Made by a program: the position numbers and the translations under genes. Positions 1-11,580 of a stretch of DNA of 64,000 nt are shown here, piece by piece. Positions within the stretch are counted from its first letter, which is position 1, and each line of letters opens with the position of its first letter. The stretch is from positions 248,001-312,000 of the forward strand of contig JASJOG010000277.1 in NCBI GenBank assembly GCA_030142905.1. Direction: 5' to 3'. The notes under the pieces were generated by a model. It was not told the DNA's origin. It searched no databases and saw only the letters and a list, made by a program, of their open reading frames with translations. Origin of the DNA: Heliopora coerulea (lineage: Eukaryota > Cnidaria > Anthozoa > Scleralcyonacea > Helioporidae).

Positions 1-343
1 AGAAAATGTTAAATGAGAGTTTATCATCCCTTTGGGAATTTTGATAAGATTTCGGTGATCGAAATACCAGGCGGAAATCGAAGTCTGGTAAAAAAAATTA
101 TTGCCCAGCAAATAATCTTAAGAAACGACAATGTCGCACATAAACACATCAGGATATTTTCAAAATACTTCAATAAGAACGAACGTTTCGTCACTTTACA
201 AAGTAACATCACCAGAGTAAGATATGTTTGCAAAAAATTTCTCGGCTTAAACAACCTACACTATTACAAAAATAGACATGAATAATGAATAAACTAATGA
301 CGTGTGGAGCAGGGATTAAGGTGAGAGAGGGAAAATATACATA

Positions 344-820
344 TCAAAACAACATAAGAGGAAAAGACCTAATGTTTACATTAAGAGAGGGATTCATTTT
401 CGCAATTAACAAACTTTCTCGAATAAAGGTATCTAATTCAGAACGGCCACTAGCCAAAACTGGAAAATCATGGAAGGATATCGGGTTTTCAGTTTTTCTT
501 TTATGTGTCAAGATGCTGGACAAAGAGGTGGAATGAGAAGTCGCATTACCTGTGAGAGCCTGAATGTTCACGTGTTCGCAGATCCTAGTGTGTAAATTTC
601 GGCTTGTTTCACCCAGATGCAACAGGGAGCAGTGCTGACAAGTAAACTTATAAACAATATCAGACCTAAATAAATGTGACAAACGGCAAGCTGATCGAAA
701 AATCACACGAAGGTCAATGTGTGGGTGGGCCGATGATATCAACTTGAAAAGCAGGTGGCGAATTTTGAGTCCACGGTTTCCGGTAAAAGCCAATACTATC
801 GAAAACTGCAATTTAGACAT
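344..820 (-). pseudogene. GIY-YIG nuclease-like remnant of a retroelement, copy 1
   Basis: A 158-codon frame. AHPHIDLRVIFRSACRLSHL is the linker often seen between a reverse transcriptase and a GIY-YIG domain. Then IVYKFTCQHC, HLGETSRNLHTRICEH, ISFHDFPVL and IRESLLIAKMNPSLN follow the GIY-YIG order, with the catalytic Arg (TRICEH) and Glu (IRES) kept but the first Tyr of YIG replaced by His. Penelope-like and related cnidarian retroelements carry such domains; the family is inference. An about 40-bp deletion relative to copy 2 joins the two halves in frame. Confidence 0.7.
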
Positions 821-869
821 CGTTTACATGATAACGGTACGAAATGAAAACGTAACGAAATTATTGCAG

Positions 870-1053
870 TTAGGCTTTGCGTTCACACGGTACCGGTATT
901 AAAAGGCATGAAACCGTAATGCTAACAGTAACGATTTGAAACCGTAATGTGAAACTGTAATGAAACTGTACCTCTACTGGAATTGTGTGAACAGGTTCGT
1001 ACCGTGATATTTTGATATCGGTGCAGTTTCGTACCGGTATCGTGTGAACAGGG
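870..1053. repeat. Inverted-repeat insertion inside the duplication
   Basis: GTTCACACGGTACCGGTAT at about 880 and ACCGGTATCGTGTGAAC at about 1035 are inverted copies around a segment rich in GAAACCGTAATG and CGTACCGTGATAT. The related stretch in copy 2 is about 17438-17605. This looks like a small MITE or hairpin that was already present before the duplication. Confidence 0.5.
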
Positions 1054-2386
1054 TCTTAGATGCTGTGAGCGGTTTAGTATCATATTTATATATGAAAAAC
1101 ATCTTCCTCTCTTCATATATATAGAAATGTTGTTTAAAGGCTTCCTATATACAAGAGTCGTGAATCACTCGGCTACTTGAGGAAGTCGCCTGAGAGGCTT
1201 CACTCCATGAGAATTAATACTTACCCAATGAGTGGAAACTTGTACAGATGAACAGTACACAAATAAGAGTAAACATCGACAAGACCTAGAGAATAGATCA
1301 ACGTTTAACCTCAAGAACGTCAAGACTGGAACTAGAACAGTAACTGGAGGCTCTTTGTCCAGTCGAGATATGACAAAAAATGTACCAGGATAAATACTCT
1401 TTTACAAGATTGGTAAAAATATCAAAACAAAGACAGTAATAATCAAACCCATAGTGTTAACGATAATAGCGTTATTGAATGACTATGCTGATGTCGAGGG
1501 TTTACCTTCTATGACGGTAAATTAACTTTTACTTCCATCATTTCAATGTAAAAACTAATTATTCTTACCCAATTTTCTGTAAAACCGCGAACGAGGAAAC
1601 AATTCAGTTTTTTGAAACTATGATTTTTTTAAGAGAACTTGTTAGCCCTTAACCAGTGTCTATCTGTCAAGAATTATATAAAACGTATATTAGGTCCCTA
1701 TCGTACTGCTATGTGTATTAATCGACTCACCTTGAAACAGCTGGTGTAAAAATGTTTCAATGGAAGTTTCTTCAGTCTACTAAACAAGTTCTATGAAGTT
1801 TAGAAACAAATAGAACTCTATTTGTATCCCTATTTACATTCATATATGAGACGTTCTGGCCACAGTTGTTAGAAACAAGAACGATCTGATCTGGTTTCAC
1901 ACCAAATCCTGGATTCAATTAAAAACAAACGACTACGTTCGTGAAGAGTCCTTTTACGTCGGTTGAAGTCTATATTTGCTAGCTAACTAGTCTGTCAGCT
2001 CTGCCATAGTATTTTAAATGTTTAATTTACCGTACTGTTGTGACATATAGACCAATGAAAACACAAGTTACAAGACGGAACTTTAGCGTTTGAATTAAGT
2101 ATGCATTAGCATTTTTAGCTTAAAAAACTAGGCATGGAAAACATCTCTTCTTTCTTTTGCCTTGTTATCATGAATTGTGTTCTTGTTCCCTTATGAAAGA
2201 AACTTTCATTTACTCATCACTTCCGTTTTAAGCATACCCACCACAACAGTCTGGTTTTTGTTGTGCGTAAACGGAAATCCGTTTAACTTTAGCTCCAGTG
2301 AAAGTCTACCGAATACAACTAAAGTACTTCTCAATTCTATCGCCAATTCGAATAATGAATCCACTTGTCTTGGAGATTCTTTAGCA

Positions 2387-2734
2387 ATGTCAGATAAGAG
2401 ACATATTAAATGGACAGGGACTTTTGAAGGCCTTAAAGATTTCGTAAACAACCAACCGATTTCGACAGTGACGTGGACCTCACCGGGAGATGGAATGAAA
2501 TCGTGTGAATCCAGCGAACTGGTCATGCGTTGGCAAACGGCTTCAGGAACACGGTCTTTAAATGGGTAAAAGGCCAAAGAAGTAAAGGACAGACTTGTAT
2601 GTATAATCGAAAACGAAAAGAAGATGAAAGCAAATTCAACTTATCCATCATCAAGTGATGATGATTTGCATACAAAGATCGATCTCACTATTCACTCGAG
2701 CTTGGACGAGAAAAGCGCTCAATCAAAGGATTAA
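2387..2734 (+). pseudogene. Small conserved ORF of the duplication, copy 1, broken by a stop
   Basis: The frame opens at MSDKRHIKWTGTFEGLKDF, continues WTSPGDGMKSCESSELVMRW and RSLNG, then TAA (2567-2569), and stays open afterwards (KAKEVKDRLVCIIENEK to SAQSKD, TAA). Conservation with copy 2 on both sides of the stop suggests a former protein of about 115 residues. I do not recognise it; the hydrophilic C-terminus and position in a repeat suggest an accessory ORF of a mobile element. Confidence 0.45.
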
Positions 2735-3434
2735 GGCCCAGTTCAGACGCCAAACGTCTCATGAGCCGAACCTAATGGCTGTTCAGGTCAACCTAAATCA
2801 AGAAATTCCACCTATTGATTCAGACACCGAACTTAATTCACCCGGATTAAATTCAAGCGATTCAAACCAAGCATATCGTCAGCGGTAATATCGTCAAGTT
2901 CCAATCCAGCGTGAAATGTCCAGTCATTCTACTAAAAATGTAACGGCTTCTAATATTTTCAATTTTTGGTCTCACCTTATCAGCAAGCCCAAAAATTTCA
3001 TGCACGAATTTCGGAAGCGTAAAAAGGTCAGAGACTGGAAGTTCACTGTGGACACCAAAGATTTCGTCTATTCACCTGAAAAGAACGAAATACTCCAGAC
3101 CAATGGTGTTTAGTGAGATCACGAATAACGATGAAAGCAAAGAGAACGCCAACAGAAAGAGCAACAGGAACAAAAATTTTGATAAACTGACATTAGAAGA
3201 CTTTTACCGAAATATGTGATCGTTGCCAAATGTTTAGACGAGGTTCAAGAACATAGGGTCGTCGACAATACTAACGTATACTCTAACCAAAAAAACATAT
3301 GAAGCATCCGACTTATGTTAAATAAGAAATTTTACAAATGAAATGAGTTCAGTTAAACTCCAAAAATACGTAATACTCAACTGATAAAGTTGCTTTTGAA
3401 TATCAACATTAAGCTATCAGTAGAAGCAAGAAAA

Positions 3435-5583
3435 TAGTTCATTGTTCAAACGTTAACTGTTATTTAGCTTCACTGCGGGCATGAATGTTTCCGCGGAATA
3501 ATTTGTTCAAACTTAGCAGAAGTTTATCTTAGAAACTGGAGGTGAATACGGTTAAAGTCTTGTTGTTTCTTGTTTCCTAAGTTTTGTGAAGCTTCCGGTA
3601 CTCATAACAGCATGGACTGGATTCCAAATCCGAATACCTAGAAGATTGAAGTATGAGTCGGATTGCATTCGGAGCCAGAAATCTGAGGGTTTTGCCCAAA
3701 AGGTTGATCCAAATTCGATCCCACCAAGAAAGTCATTCTCTTAGTCCGATCCGACTGGGTAAGAAAGTTTCTCCGCAAAATGCTATCCGTAATTGCGATC
3801 CGTAAAAAAGGCTTAATCCAAGAAAAAAAAATCTAATCCAAAAAAAAAAAAAATAAAAAAAAAGCAACGAAATAAACCAGATAGGATTTGATCCGAAGGT
3901 AAAAGGTAAAAGTTAAATCCGAATCCGATCGGATTGGATTCGCTCATTTCTAATACACATTCAATATCGCTTACCACAACTTTCAACAAAACACGGTTTT
4001 GCGAGGTTCTGCTAAGACTTCTCATCCAAGTCCCACCTTTCAAATTTTCTGTGTACTGTGGCTACTATCTGAACGGACGGCCGTCCAGGGACTATTCCTT
4101 CACCTGTTCAGAAATATTGAATGAAGAAAAACTGTTACTTTAACATTGCAAACTTTCTAACGCATGAAAGCAGTGTAAGGTTCGTAGTGAGTTATGTCTG
4201 CAGAAGGCAGAAAGCTAGACAGACTGAAAAAAGGACACAATGCTATCTATGAAGTCCAGAACAATAAAGAAGTTTTTGAGGTCGGGGGGAAAGAACAGGA
4301 TAGTACCAAATTATGAACGAAAAATAAACAAACAAGGCAAGTCGGAAATTAAAATGACAGGACAGAAGAAAGAAGAGCGTACCAAATCGTAGTCATTGCA
4401 GGTGTGCATAAATCTCAATGTTATATAAACTCAGAAAAGTATTTGCTCTGTTCATTTGACACATAAAATACAAATGATTAGTGACCCGCTTCAATTTAGA
4501 GTTGCAAGGGCTCTGTTAGGTGTTGAAAGTATAATTGAAGCTGTCGTCACGTTGCCAAGGAAACATCGGGGACTTTTAAAATGCTCGAAAGTATCACAAT
4601 GCAATTGAAGATTACCAATCAATAAAAAAATTCAGTTAGAAGATTTTATGTTCTTTACTACAAGATTTGTTTTCTGTAACAATTTCAACTAAACGGAACA
4701 TCAGGGAGCCCCCGTAAGGCGGCCAAATACCGCTCCTTGAAAAACGGAAATATATAAATTTGACCTTCAAATAATTATAAAAATATACTTGAGAGAGAAA
4801 AAACAGAATGTGATTGGTGTGGAAACATTTTTGACATCAAGAATATTGCAACAGTGATCTACCAACATGTTAAGTGATCTTTAGGTCAAGATGGGTATTG
4901 TGACATTTCAAAAATGGCTCTGAATTTACGTTTAAACCAATTGTAATTAGTTTGGTAACACCTTGTTTCAATCGTTTGAAAAGTCTACTTATACGCTACC
5001 TATACATAAAGAGAAGTTTTAACAAAGCAAATAAAAGAAAAGAAAAAACTCAAAAAAAAAAACAAAGAAAAGAAAAGAAGAGAAAGAAAAGAAATGGAAA
5101 TAAAAAGAAGACAAGAAAAATGACAACAAAAGGAAAAATGGAAAAGAGAAAAGAAGGAAAGAGAAGAAATGAAAAGAAATGAAAAAGAAACGAGAAGAAA
5201 AAAGGAAAGACATGGAAGAAGAGAAAAGAAAAGAACAGAAAAGGAAAGGGAAGAAAAGAAAAGGAAAAAGAAAAGAAAGAAAAAAGAAAATTAAACGAAA
5301 CTAAACAAGGAAAGAAAAACAACAACTCCAAAACAAAACAGGAACAATTGGGGACCATCAAATTCGAGTTAGGTAAGAAGCTATTTTAAAACATCGCCGT
5401 TGCCACAACAACCATTTAACATCCAACTGAACATCAGTAATTGATATCCAGAAAGTTTTTAGATTAATGATATTCATTTTCATTCTTCTTCCAGTATGTT
5501 AACGTACAGTTTTTGTGATCCGATTTTGCATTCTTCTACCTTTAATGGAACTTTAGCGAGCTGCCTTAAGCTGCTGTTACTAC
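3435..5583. other. Region between duplication copy 1 and the second receptor; purine tract
   Basis: No gene recognised. About 5034-5330 is an almost pure A/G tract on the plus strand (AAAGAAAAGAAG type), which produces long spurious Lys/Arg or Phe/Ser frames. 3660-3930 has several CCGATCC/GGATTGG-type words that look like a decayed repeat. The rest is unremarkable. Confidence 0.6.
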
Positions 5584-5843
5584 TTAAGATGGTGAAAGTT
5601 CTTGTGCTACATACACCATACCTGTCATTGGGAAACATTTTCCAGAAACCTCAGTGGTTTTTTGCATGGCTTCGGCATCACCCGTTGAGATATTTTCCTT
5701 CATGATTATCTCGTTTCCTTCATAGATTTTTTCCGCTTGAAAAGTATCGTTGTCGACCCCCTTGTTATCTTTTGTCTCCGGATCTTTAGTCGGCGATGGT
5801 TGGTTTGCATTTCTGTCAACAATGTGGTTGTCGGGGGATTTAA
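5584..5843 (-). CDS. Second receptor: last tail exon with stop
   Basis: A phase 1 start, 86 codons then TAA at 5584-5586. The product (KSPDNHIVDRNANQPSPTKD, GVDNDTFQAEKIYEGNEIIM, DAEAMQKTTEV, VAQELSPS) is hydrophilic and of low complexity, as in the large gene's tail, but with no clear residue-level match. The mariner lies in the intron between this exon and the previous one, on the same strand. Confidence 0.6.
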
Positions 5844-5888
5844 CTGATAGCACAAAGCATTCTAAAGTAGACCAGTAAATATGCCTAG

Positions 5889-6240
5889 TTTTATTGACAG
5901 TAAAAGTAAAAGTGAAAGTAGAAGTAAAAGTAAAAGTAAAAGTAGAAGTAAAGAAGTAAAAATAAAGTAGAAGTAAATATATACACAGAGGATGGGAAAC
6001 AGAGAGAAATCAGTGAACGAAAAAAAATTAAAATAAAATTAATAAACAAATAAACAAATAAATAAATAAACAAATGAACAAATGAACAGATAAATAAATA
6101 AAACATAAGAAGATATATGGTCAAGTGGATGAACAAATAGATGGAATGAAGGATGGACGGACGAATGGATGGGTGGATGGCTGGCTGGTTGGATGTAGGG
6201 TAGATGGATGGATGAATAGGTGGGAGGGGACGGAGAGCTG
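5889..6240. repeat. Microsatellite cluster
   Basis: Three adjacent simple repeats: (AAAAGT)n variants at about 5898-5955, (AAATAAAC)n variants at about 6036-6085, and TGGATGGA variants at about 6126-6235. They lie in the last intron of the second receptor. Confidence 0.8.
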
Positions 6241-6374
6241 GACTGAGAAAGAGGGAGTGAGGAAGGAAATTAGTTTTGGGTATATCACATTTAATATGCA
6301 GTTTAACCCTTTTCTGTCAGAGACGTCTCCCCTTTGACGAGTAAAATTGTCTGGCGTTGGCCAGAGTAAAATTA

Positions 6375-7718
6375 CGAGGGTCATCCAAAAAGCAACGCCT
6401 GTTGTACAAGATCAGAGAAATTTTATTGTTTACATACACAAACTACATATAAAAATGACCGGAAATATGTCAGGAACACAACCCTATCCCTCAATATAGT
6501 CTTCTCTATTGTCCACAGCTGCTGTCCAGCTCTGTATCAGAGCCTCTATCCCTGCCTCGTAAAAGGAGGATGGTTGTGAGCGGAGCCAAGACCGAACAGC
6601 TGTCATAACCTCTCCATCAGTCGAGAATCGCTGACCACGCAGTGCTTCCTTCATCGGTCCGAACAAATGGAAGTCTGATGGAGCCAAATCAGGGCTGTAT
6701 GGTGGATGGGGCAGCGTGGTCCACCCATGGCGGGTGATTTCCTGTCTGGTTCGCAAACTTGTGTGGGGACGGGCATTATCATGCTGAAGGAGGACACCAT
6801 CCATGTTGAGATTGGGTCGGCAATGCCAAAGTCTGTTTTTCAGTTTGTTTAGAGTCGCAATGTAAGCATCAGAGTTTATGGTAGTGCCTTTGGGCATAAA
6901 GTCAACCAATATCACACCCTGATAATCCCAAAAGACTGTAGCCATCACCTTGCCAGCGGATGGCTGCAACTTGAATTTTTTCTTTCTTGGTGAGTAAGAA
7001 TGTCGCCATTCCATCGACCTTCTTTTGCTTTCTGGCTCGTAATGATGAACCCAGGTTTCATCCCCAGTGGCAATTCTTTTCAAAAATGTGTTATCATCAC
7101 TATGAAGCCGCAGAAGCTCAGTGGATGCCTCAACTCGTTGCTCCTTCATGCCATCTGTCAGCTGCTGTGGAACCCACTTTGCACAGACCTTGCTGTAGCC
7201 CAATTTACTGACCAAATTGCCTGCACTACCTCTACTGATGTCTAGTGCCTCACTTATCTCAGTAATTGTAATCCTCCTGTTTTCTTTGATCAACTCATCA
7301 GTGCTTTTCAAGTTCATGTCTGACACTGCATGAGCAGGCCTTCCACTTCTTGGCTGGTCAGTCAGCACAGCCTCACCTTTGGCTGTTTCACCACCTTTAA
7401 TCCCGCTTGCCCATCTTCTCACATTGCTCACATCAAGAGTGTGATCCCCACACACATTTTTCAGTCTTTTGTGGATGGCTGCAGCACTTTCTCCCTCCAA
7501 AACCAAGAATTCTATCACAGCTCATTGTTTTTTACATATTTCTGCATGGGCGGCCATCTTGGAAATGGAATTCTGGGAATGGAGGGAGCACACAACTCCA
7601 AATTCATGATCACAATGTAGTAAACTTATGGTTGAATATGTTTTTCAAATTTGAAACAAATCAGCCTAAACCTGGAGAAGTTATGGCTTAGCAGGCGTTA
7701 CTTTTTGGATGACCCTCG
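6375..7718 (-). mobile_element. Mariner (Tc1/mariner superfamily) element with inverted repeats and TA target site
   Basis: A 1344-bp element. The left end CGAGGGTCATCCAAAAAGC and the right end are 27-bp inverted repeats with one mismatch. TA dinucleotides flank both ends (6373-6374 and 7719-7720), the normal mariner target duplication. It carries one transposase frame on the minus strand. It sits in the last intron of the second receptor gene and inside an older dispersed repeat. Confidence 0.95.
6484..7557 (-). pseudogene. Mariner transposase (D,D34D), one early nonsense codon
   Basis: A DDE/D transposase that cuts and pastes the element. From ATG at 7555-7557 it reads MAAHAEICKKQ and then TGA (7522-7524); after that the frame is open for about 345 codons, from VIEFLVLEGESAAAIHKRL to YIEG and a stop at 6484. 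Catalytic motifs are GDETWVHHYEP, LQHDNARPH and YSPDLAPSDFHLF, with 34 residues between the second and third Asp. The TGA lies where related proteins often have Arg, so a CGA-to-TGA change is likely. Initiation at a later codon would lose only the very N terminus. Confidence 0.93.
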
Positions 7719-7840
7719 TAAAAAGTCGGGCACGGACTGGGAAGGATTAAAAAAAAATACAGATAAAATATCTTAATATCATTAAACGGAACTTCGATCG
7801 ATCATTAATTACACACGTCATAAATCATTTTCAAACTCAC

Positions 7841-7931
7841 TGTTTTCCCTGGGGGATGAGTAATTCTTTTTTCCAACGGTCTTTGGAGACGTGTTTCTTT
7901 TGAAAATACGCGCTTGAATGACATCTCGTGT
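7841..7931 (-). CDS. Second receptor: membrane-proximal tail exon
   Basis: A phase 0 to 1 exon of 91 nt, TRDVIQARIFKRNTSPKTVG then KKNYSSPREN. It aligns with [20 protein letters not shown] then KKTVRLPNS of the large gene, with identical phases. Acceptor TTCTAG, donor GTGAGT. Confidence 0.75.
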
Positions 7932-9450
7932 CTAGAATGAAATTTAGTACAAACTGAAAGTAATTTTGCCACTTTAAGAATAATTCTTGTTTTTTTTTTT
8001 TACGTCAAAGTGTTTTAGTTTGACATTCACGACGTATGTTCATAATATCGTCCGATAAACACTTCATCAACTTGGAACTATATATATCAATTCTTTTATT
8101 TATTCTTTATTACAATAATAATAACACACATGAAAAAATTATTCAATTCCGGCTGAGAGCAGCGCAATTCCAAGATAATACAGCACAGAAAAATATGTAT
8201 CAGTAATTTGCACTGAATTGCCTTTGTTTGGCACTGTATTAATTTTACATGTTTATCATTAATTGGCGATAGCATAGTTTCTCACGTATTTGGGGAAAAC
8301 ACGCACTCGTGAGTTTTTCGAAGCTCTAAAATAGCGATCGTCCTTCGGATTCCTGCTATTTTGGTAGTACTTAAACAACTAACTTGTGGATTCGAAACCA
8401 TGTTGTCCGCATGACTCTATTCCTAACACTACAAGGATAATTTAAACACGAATCATGCATCAGTGATAGAGGAACACGACGGTTGCTGTAACTTGAAACC
8501 TTTCTTTCAAGTGATTGTCTCTATACCATTCATGACATAACAATCAGTGATGGCCAATATCCAATATTAGTATAATTACACAGCTGATCATCGAAAACCA
8601 CTCGTGGTGATTGGCTGGAAATTTACGTCATAAATCTCAATAATCACTGTTACTGACGTGTAACAAGAAATGAAAAGATTTATTTACAAACGAGAAAAGA
8701 AACTAAAGAGCTAAGATAACAACTAAAAATGTTCAAAGCTTATCTGTCTTCTTGACACTTTTAAGCTTGCGACTCTGACAACCCAGCGGTGATAAAAGAT
8801 GAAAGTTCCTTTAGTAAAGCTTTTCAACCACAACTGTTAACTTCTTGTATTACACCAACGATATTTGAGTACAGGTAACGATCTTGAGCACACAAAACAA
8901 CACACCGATGGTCGAAGCAAGTCGCGCTTATGTAGTCTGTCCGTAAACTATGACGTAATTTACGTAATTTCTAAAATAACCTAATACACTATATTTAGTA
9001 ACAATCGTGACAGTGTTCATGACTCAGGTAACCTAAAAAGCTCTTACATCAGAGTGAGTCGGCAGATTTACAATGTCAGCATGAGTAAGAGGTATGACTA
9101 AGGAAAAACTAAGAGAAGTTTGAATATTCTGGAATGTTCTCGGCGCGTGACGACTGTCACGTAACAATCACCTACAGGTGAAGACTCAGAAGCAAGATGG
9201 CAGCTACTATAGTGTTACCGAGCAGTTTTAAAAGTGCTGGTCCACTACTTCCTTTCCAATAATCACCTGTGTAATTATACTAAAGTAATTATTTGCCTCA
9301 GGCTCAGTGAATATTATTGAATAATTCCCTCGACTTCGTCTTGAGGATTATTCGACAATATTCACTTCACCGTAGGGGAATAATTGTCAAAGAGTCTCCA
9401 ATGTAACAGTCGAAAACAACATGTTCCAATTCTAAATCACGTATTCTTAC

Positions 9451-9714
9451 CTTCTTGTCCAAAATGCAGTGTAATAACAATATCAATATCCCTTGAAGAG
9501 AAATGAAAATGCCCAGAACATATTGGTAGTATATTGTCTTAACTTGTTTGCTGAATTCCATCAAATTGATCACCCAAGGTAAGCCGAGTAGAGGCAGGAT
9601 TATCACTGACGCTCTTACTCCAGTTTTCATTTTGTTTGTGACACTTTTTGTTCTTGTTTTCCTTGTGTTCAACGCGGCACGAATAACAAAAACAATTGAG
9701 TTAAACATTGAAAA
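9451..9714 (-). CDS. Second receptor: TM5 end, TM6 and TM7 exon
   Basis: A phase 0-0 exon of 88 codons. FNSIVFVIRAALNTRK ends TM5, VRASVIILPLLGLPWVINL is TM6 and YQYVLGIFISLQGILILLLH is TM7. Compared with the large gene, G-L-T-W has become G-L-P-W and the F-N-S-L-Q-G of TM7 is F-I-S-L-Q-G. Both changes hit positions usually conserved in the class, so signalling may be altered. Confidence 0.85.
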
Positions 9715-10551
9715 CTTCCTTAGCCTCTTTTGAAATAAAAAACAAGCGTGAATCCGTAATTTGTAAGATGAACTTAACTCTTCGTTTAACGTTTATTACA
9801 TCTGTTGGAATATTCCTAAGTGTATAACAATCAGGTAGTTTCAGTCAGTTTGAGATAAAAAGGGACGTATGAGTTTTTCAAAATGAGAATCTTTTTGAAA
9901 AGGAGTAACAGATTTATTCTAAGTAATTTGTATTTACTTCCAATTTACTTCCATTTACTTGAACTGGTTTATCGCTGGAGTTTCATTTTGGCAGGTGAGG
10001 GCTGTAGCGAGTATATCTAACTCTGTATACTACCACGTAAATAAGTTTTGTATAGTCGCTGTGGTTTTCATTGGTCAGGGTGAAATTCTAATGACAGATC
10101 AGCATTTGCAAACAATCAATCACAGCTTGTAGAATAAAATATTATGCTACATTCTTACACTTCTCAATTGTTCACAATTAAAATATAAAACTTCAGTAAA
10201 ACGTAACGACTTGTATCGTACCTTACTAGTTATGTTTTCTTCGCGGACCTCGCCTTCTAGCGCTCATCTTGGTCTGCATCGAAAAACATCGGTCCAACAT
10301 TTCGCCGGTGTTGACCTCTCGCTCGGACATTAAGTGAGGACAGTTCATACAGACTCATGGTTTAAATGATGTTTTAAGCCGGTAGTACCATGATTACTTC
10401 TGTTTTCGCAGTTCGTAAGGGGGGAATTTAATTTCCAAATTCTCCTCAAAGACCGGATTTTTTAATTTTACTCCTAATTAGCACGAATAACCGGACATCA
10501 TTTTCTCATCATAACGTATGAGGGAAAAACAAAATGTAAAAAAAATTTGAC

Positions 10552-10648
10552 TCTTTTCCAGTCCGTACCCGACTTTTCGATTTTACTCTGGTTAAGGCCA
10601 GATGGTCTTGCTCGTGAAGGGGCGACCTCTTGGACAGGAAAGGGTTAA
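10552..10648 (-). repeat. Dispersed repeat D, copy 2 (reverse orientation)
   Basis: Contains CCAGTCCGTACCCGACTTTT, TTTTACTCTGGTTAAGGCC and GGACAGGAAAGGGTTAA, the reverse complement of copy 1 without a mariner. It lies in the intron between the 7TM exons 11043-11161 and 9451-9714. Confidence 0.7.
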
Positions 10649-11042
10649 GCATTAAAATATATATTAACTCGGTAATCATCGTATTAATTGTGGGAAATTA
10701 GGGATTAAATATCATCTCAAACTTCCGAAGCTCTGTAAAAGTTTCTCCAGCTGAACGCCCTTTCGACTTCCACAAACCCTCACAAGGATTTTAGGGGCAT
10801 TTAATCACAATTTCCTCACATGTAATGGCCAGGTTTGAACTAAACAGATGAATCAAGATACATGGACAAACGACAGAAAATTAAATCTTAACGCGGTATA
10901 AGCGATAGTTGTCCTGTAAATAACTACTTGCTCATTACCAAAATTACTTTGACCGGAAGAAAGAAAGCTAGACAGACAACAACTGCACAACAAAGCTCAA
11001 CTTCTTGTGTGAAAAAATAAAAGGCTCACCGCTATAACAAAC

Positions 11043-11161
11043 GTAGGTTGGTCCGTAGAATGCCCATTTCAATTTACTTTCATTTCTATACCAACATCGT
11101 TTGCCAGAAATGTTCGACTGAGTGACTCCTTGAGTAATGGCGACGACCACGGCAGGTAGGC
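11043..11161 (-). CDS. Second receptor: TM4, ECL2 and TM5 start exon, donor uncertain
   Basis: A phase 1 exon reading LPAVVVAITQGVTQ, CWYRNESKLKWAFYGPTY. It keeps the C-W of loop 2 and W-A-F-x-G-P. Ending at 11043 (TAC|GTTTGT) gives phase 0 and joins the next exon in frame with one residue fewer than the paralogue. The stronger donor GTGAGC at 11029 leaves phase 1 and breaks the frame. So either a weak donor is used or a small indel has frameshifted the exon. Confidence 0.7.
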
Positions 11162-11580
11162 CTATAACAACAAAGGCAAAAAAATCTTTTGGTATTCTTA
11201 ATTTTAAATGTTCGTGTTTTTGGAAGTTATCTATTTGTTGACCATTGCCTTTAGAAAGTCAAATACAATTGCAGGAGGGACATTAAATGAACACTTAGGG
11301 AATGTTTCAGATTTCAACATCTTTTCGTTGAAGAGAAATCTGAACCAGAAATTTTAAATCTATGGAGACATAACTAACGAGCTGCAAGAAAACTTCAACT
11401 TATAAGCTTGAAATTTACAGTTTTCAGAGCTAAGACTGGTTATGCACTTATTAGTTCGGTACATATGCCAGAGGGAAGAATCATCTGCGACAATACAAGA
11501 CGCTAATACTCAGCCCTCCGCAGCTTCTTAAATAATGACATATTTTTTGCCAAGATGACGTCCATCCTCAAATTACTCAC

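Larger units (their letters stand above)
1..3434. repeat. Large direct duplication, copy 1 (cut by the window start)
   Basis: Nearly collinear with 16523-20084 and clearly homologous base for base over most of its length. Small indels distinguish the copies: about 40 bp near 17186-17225 is absent here, and about 110 bp near 18750-18845 is absent here. The right edge falls at GCAAGAAAA in both copies, after which the sequences diverge. It contains a GIY-YIG remnant on the minus strand, a short inverted repeat near 870-1053 and a small plus-strand ORF. Confidence 0.9.
6303..7750. repeat. Dispersed repeat D, copy 1, split by the mariner
   Basis: The left part (6303-6374) has TTAACCC, GAGACGTCTCCCCTTTGACG, AGTAAAATTGTCTGGCG and GCCAGAGTAAAAT. 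The right part (7719-7750) has AAAAGTCGGGCACGGACTGG and ends GGATTAA. Related copies run at 10552-10648 (reverse), 24428-24525 and 53765-53889. The uninterrupted copies confirm where the mariner went in. Confidence 0.75.

Noticed and set aside
5019..5361. Long Lys/Arg or Phe/Ser open frames
   Set aside because: They come from an almost pure A/G tract and have no codon structure, start context or domain.
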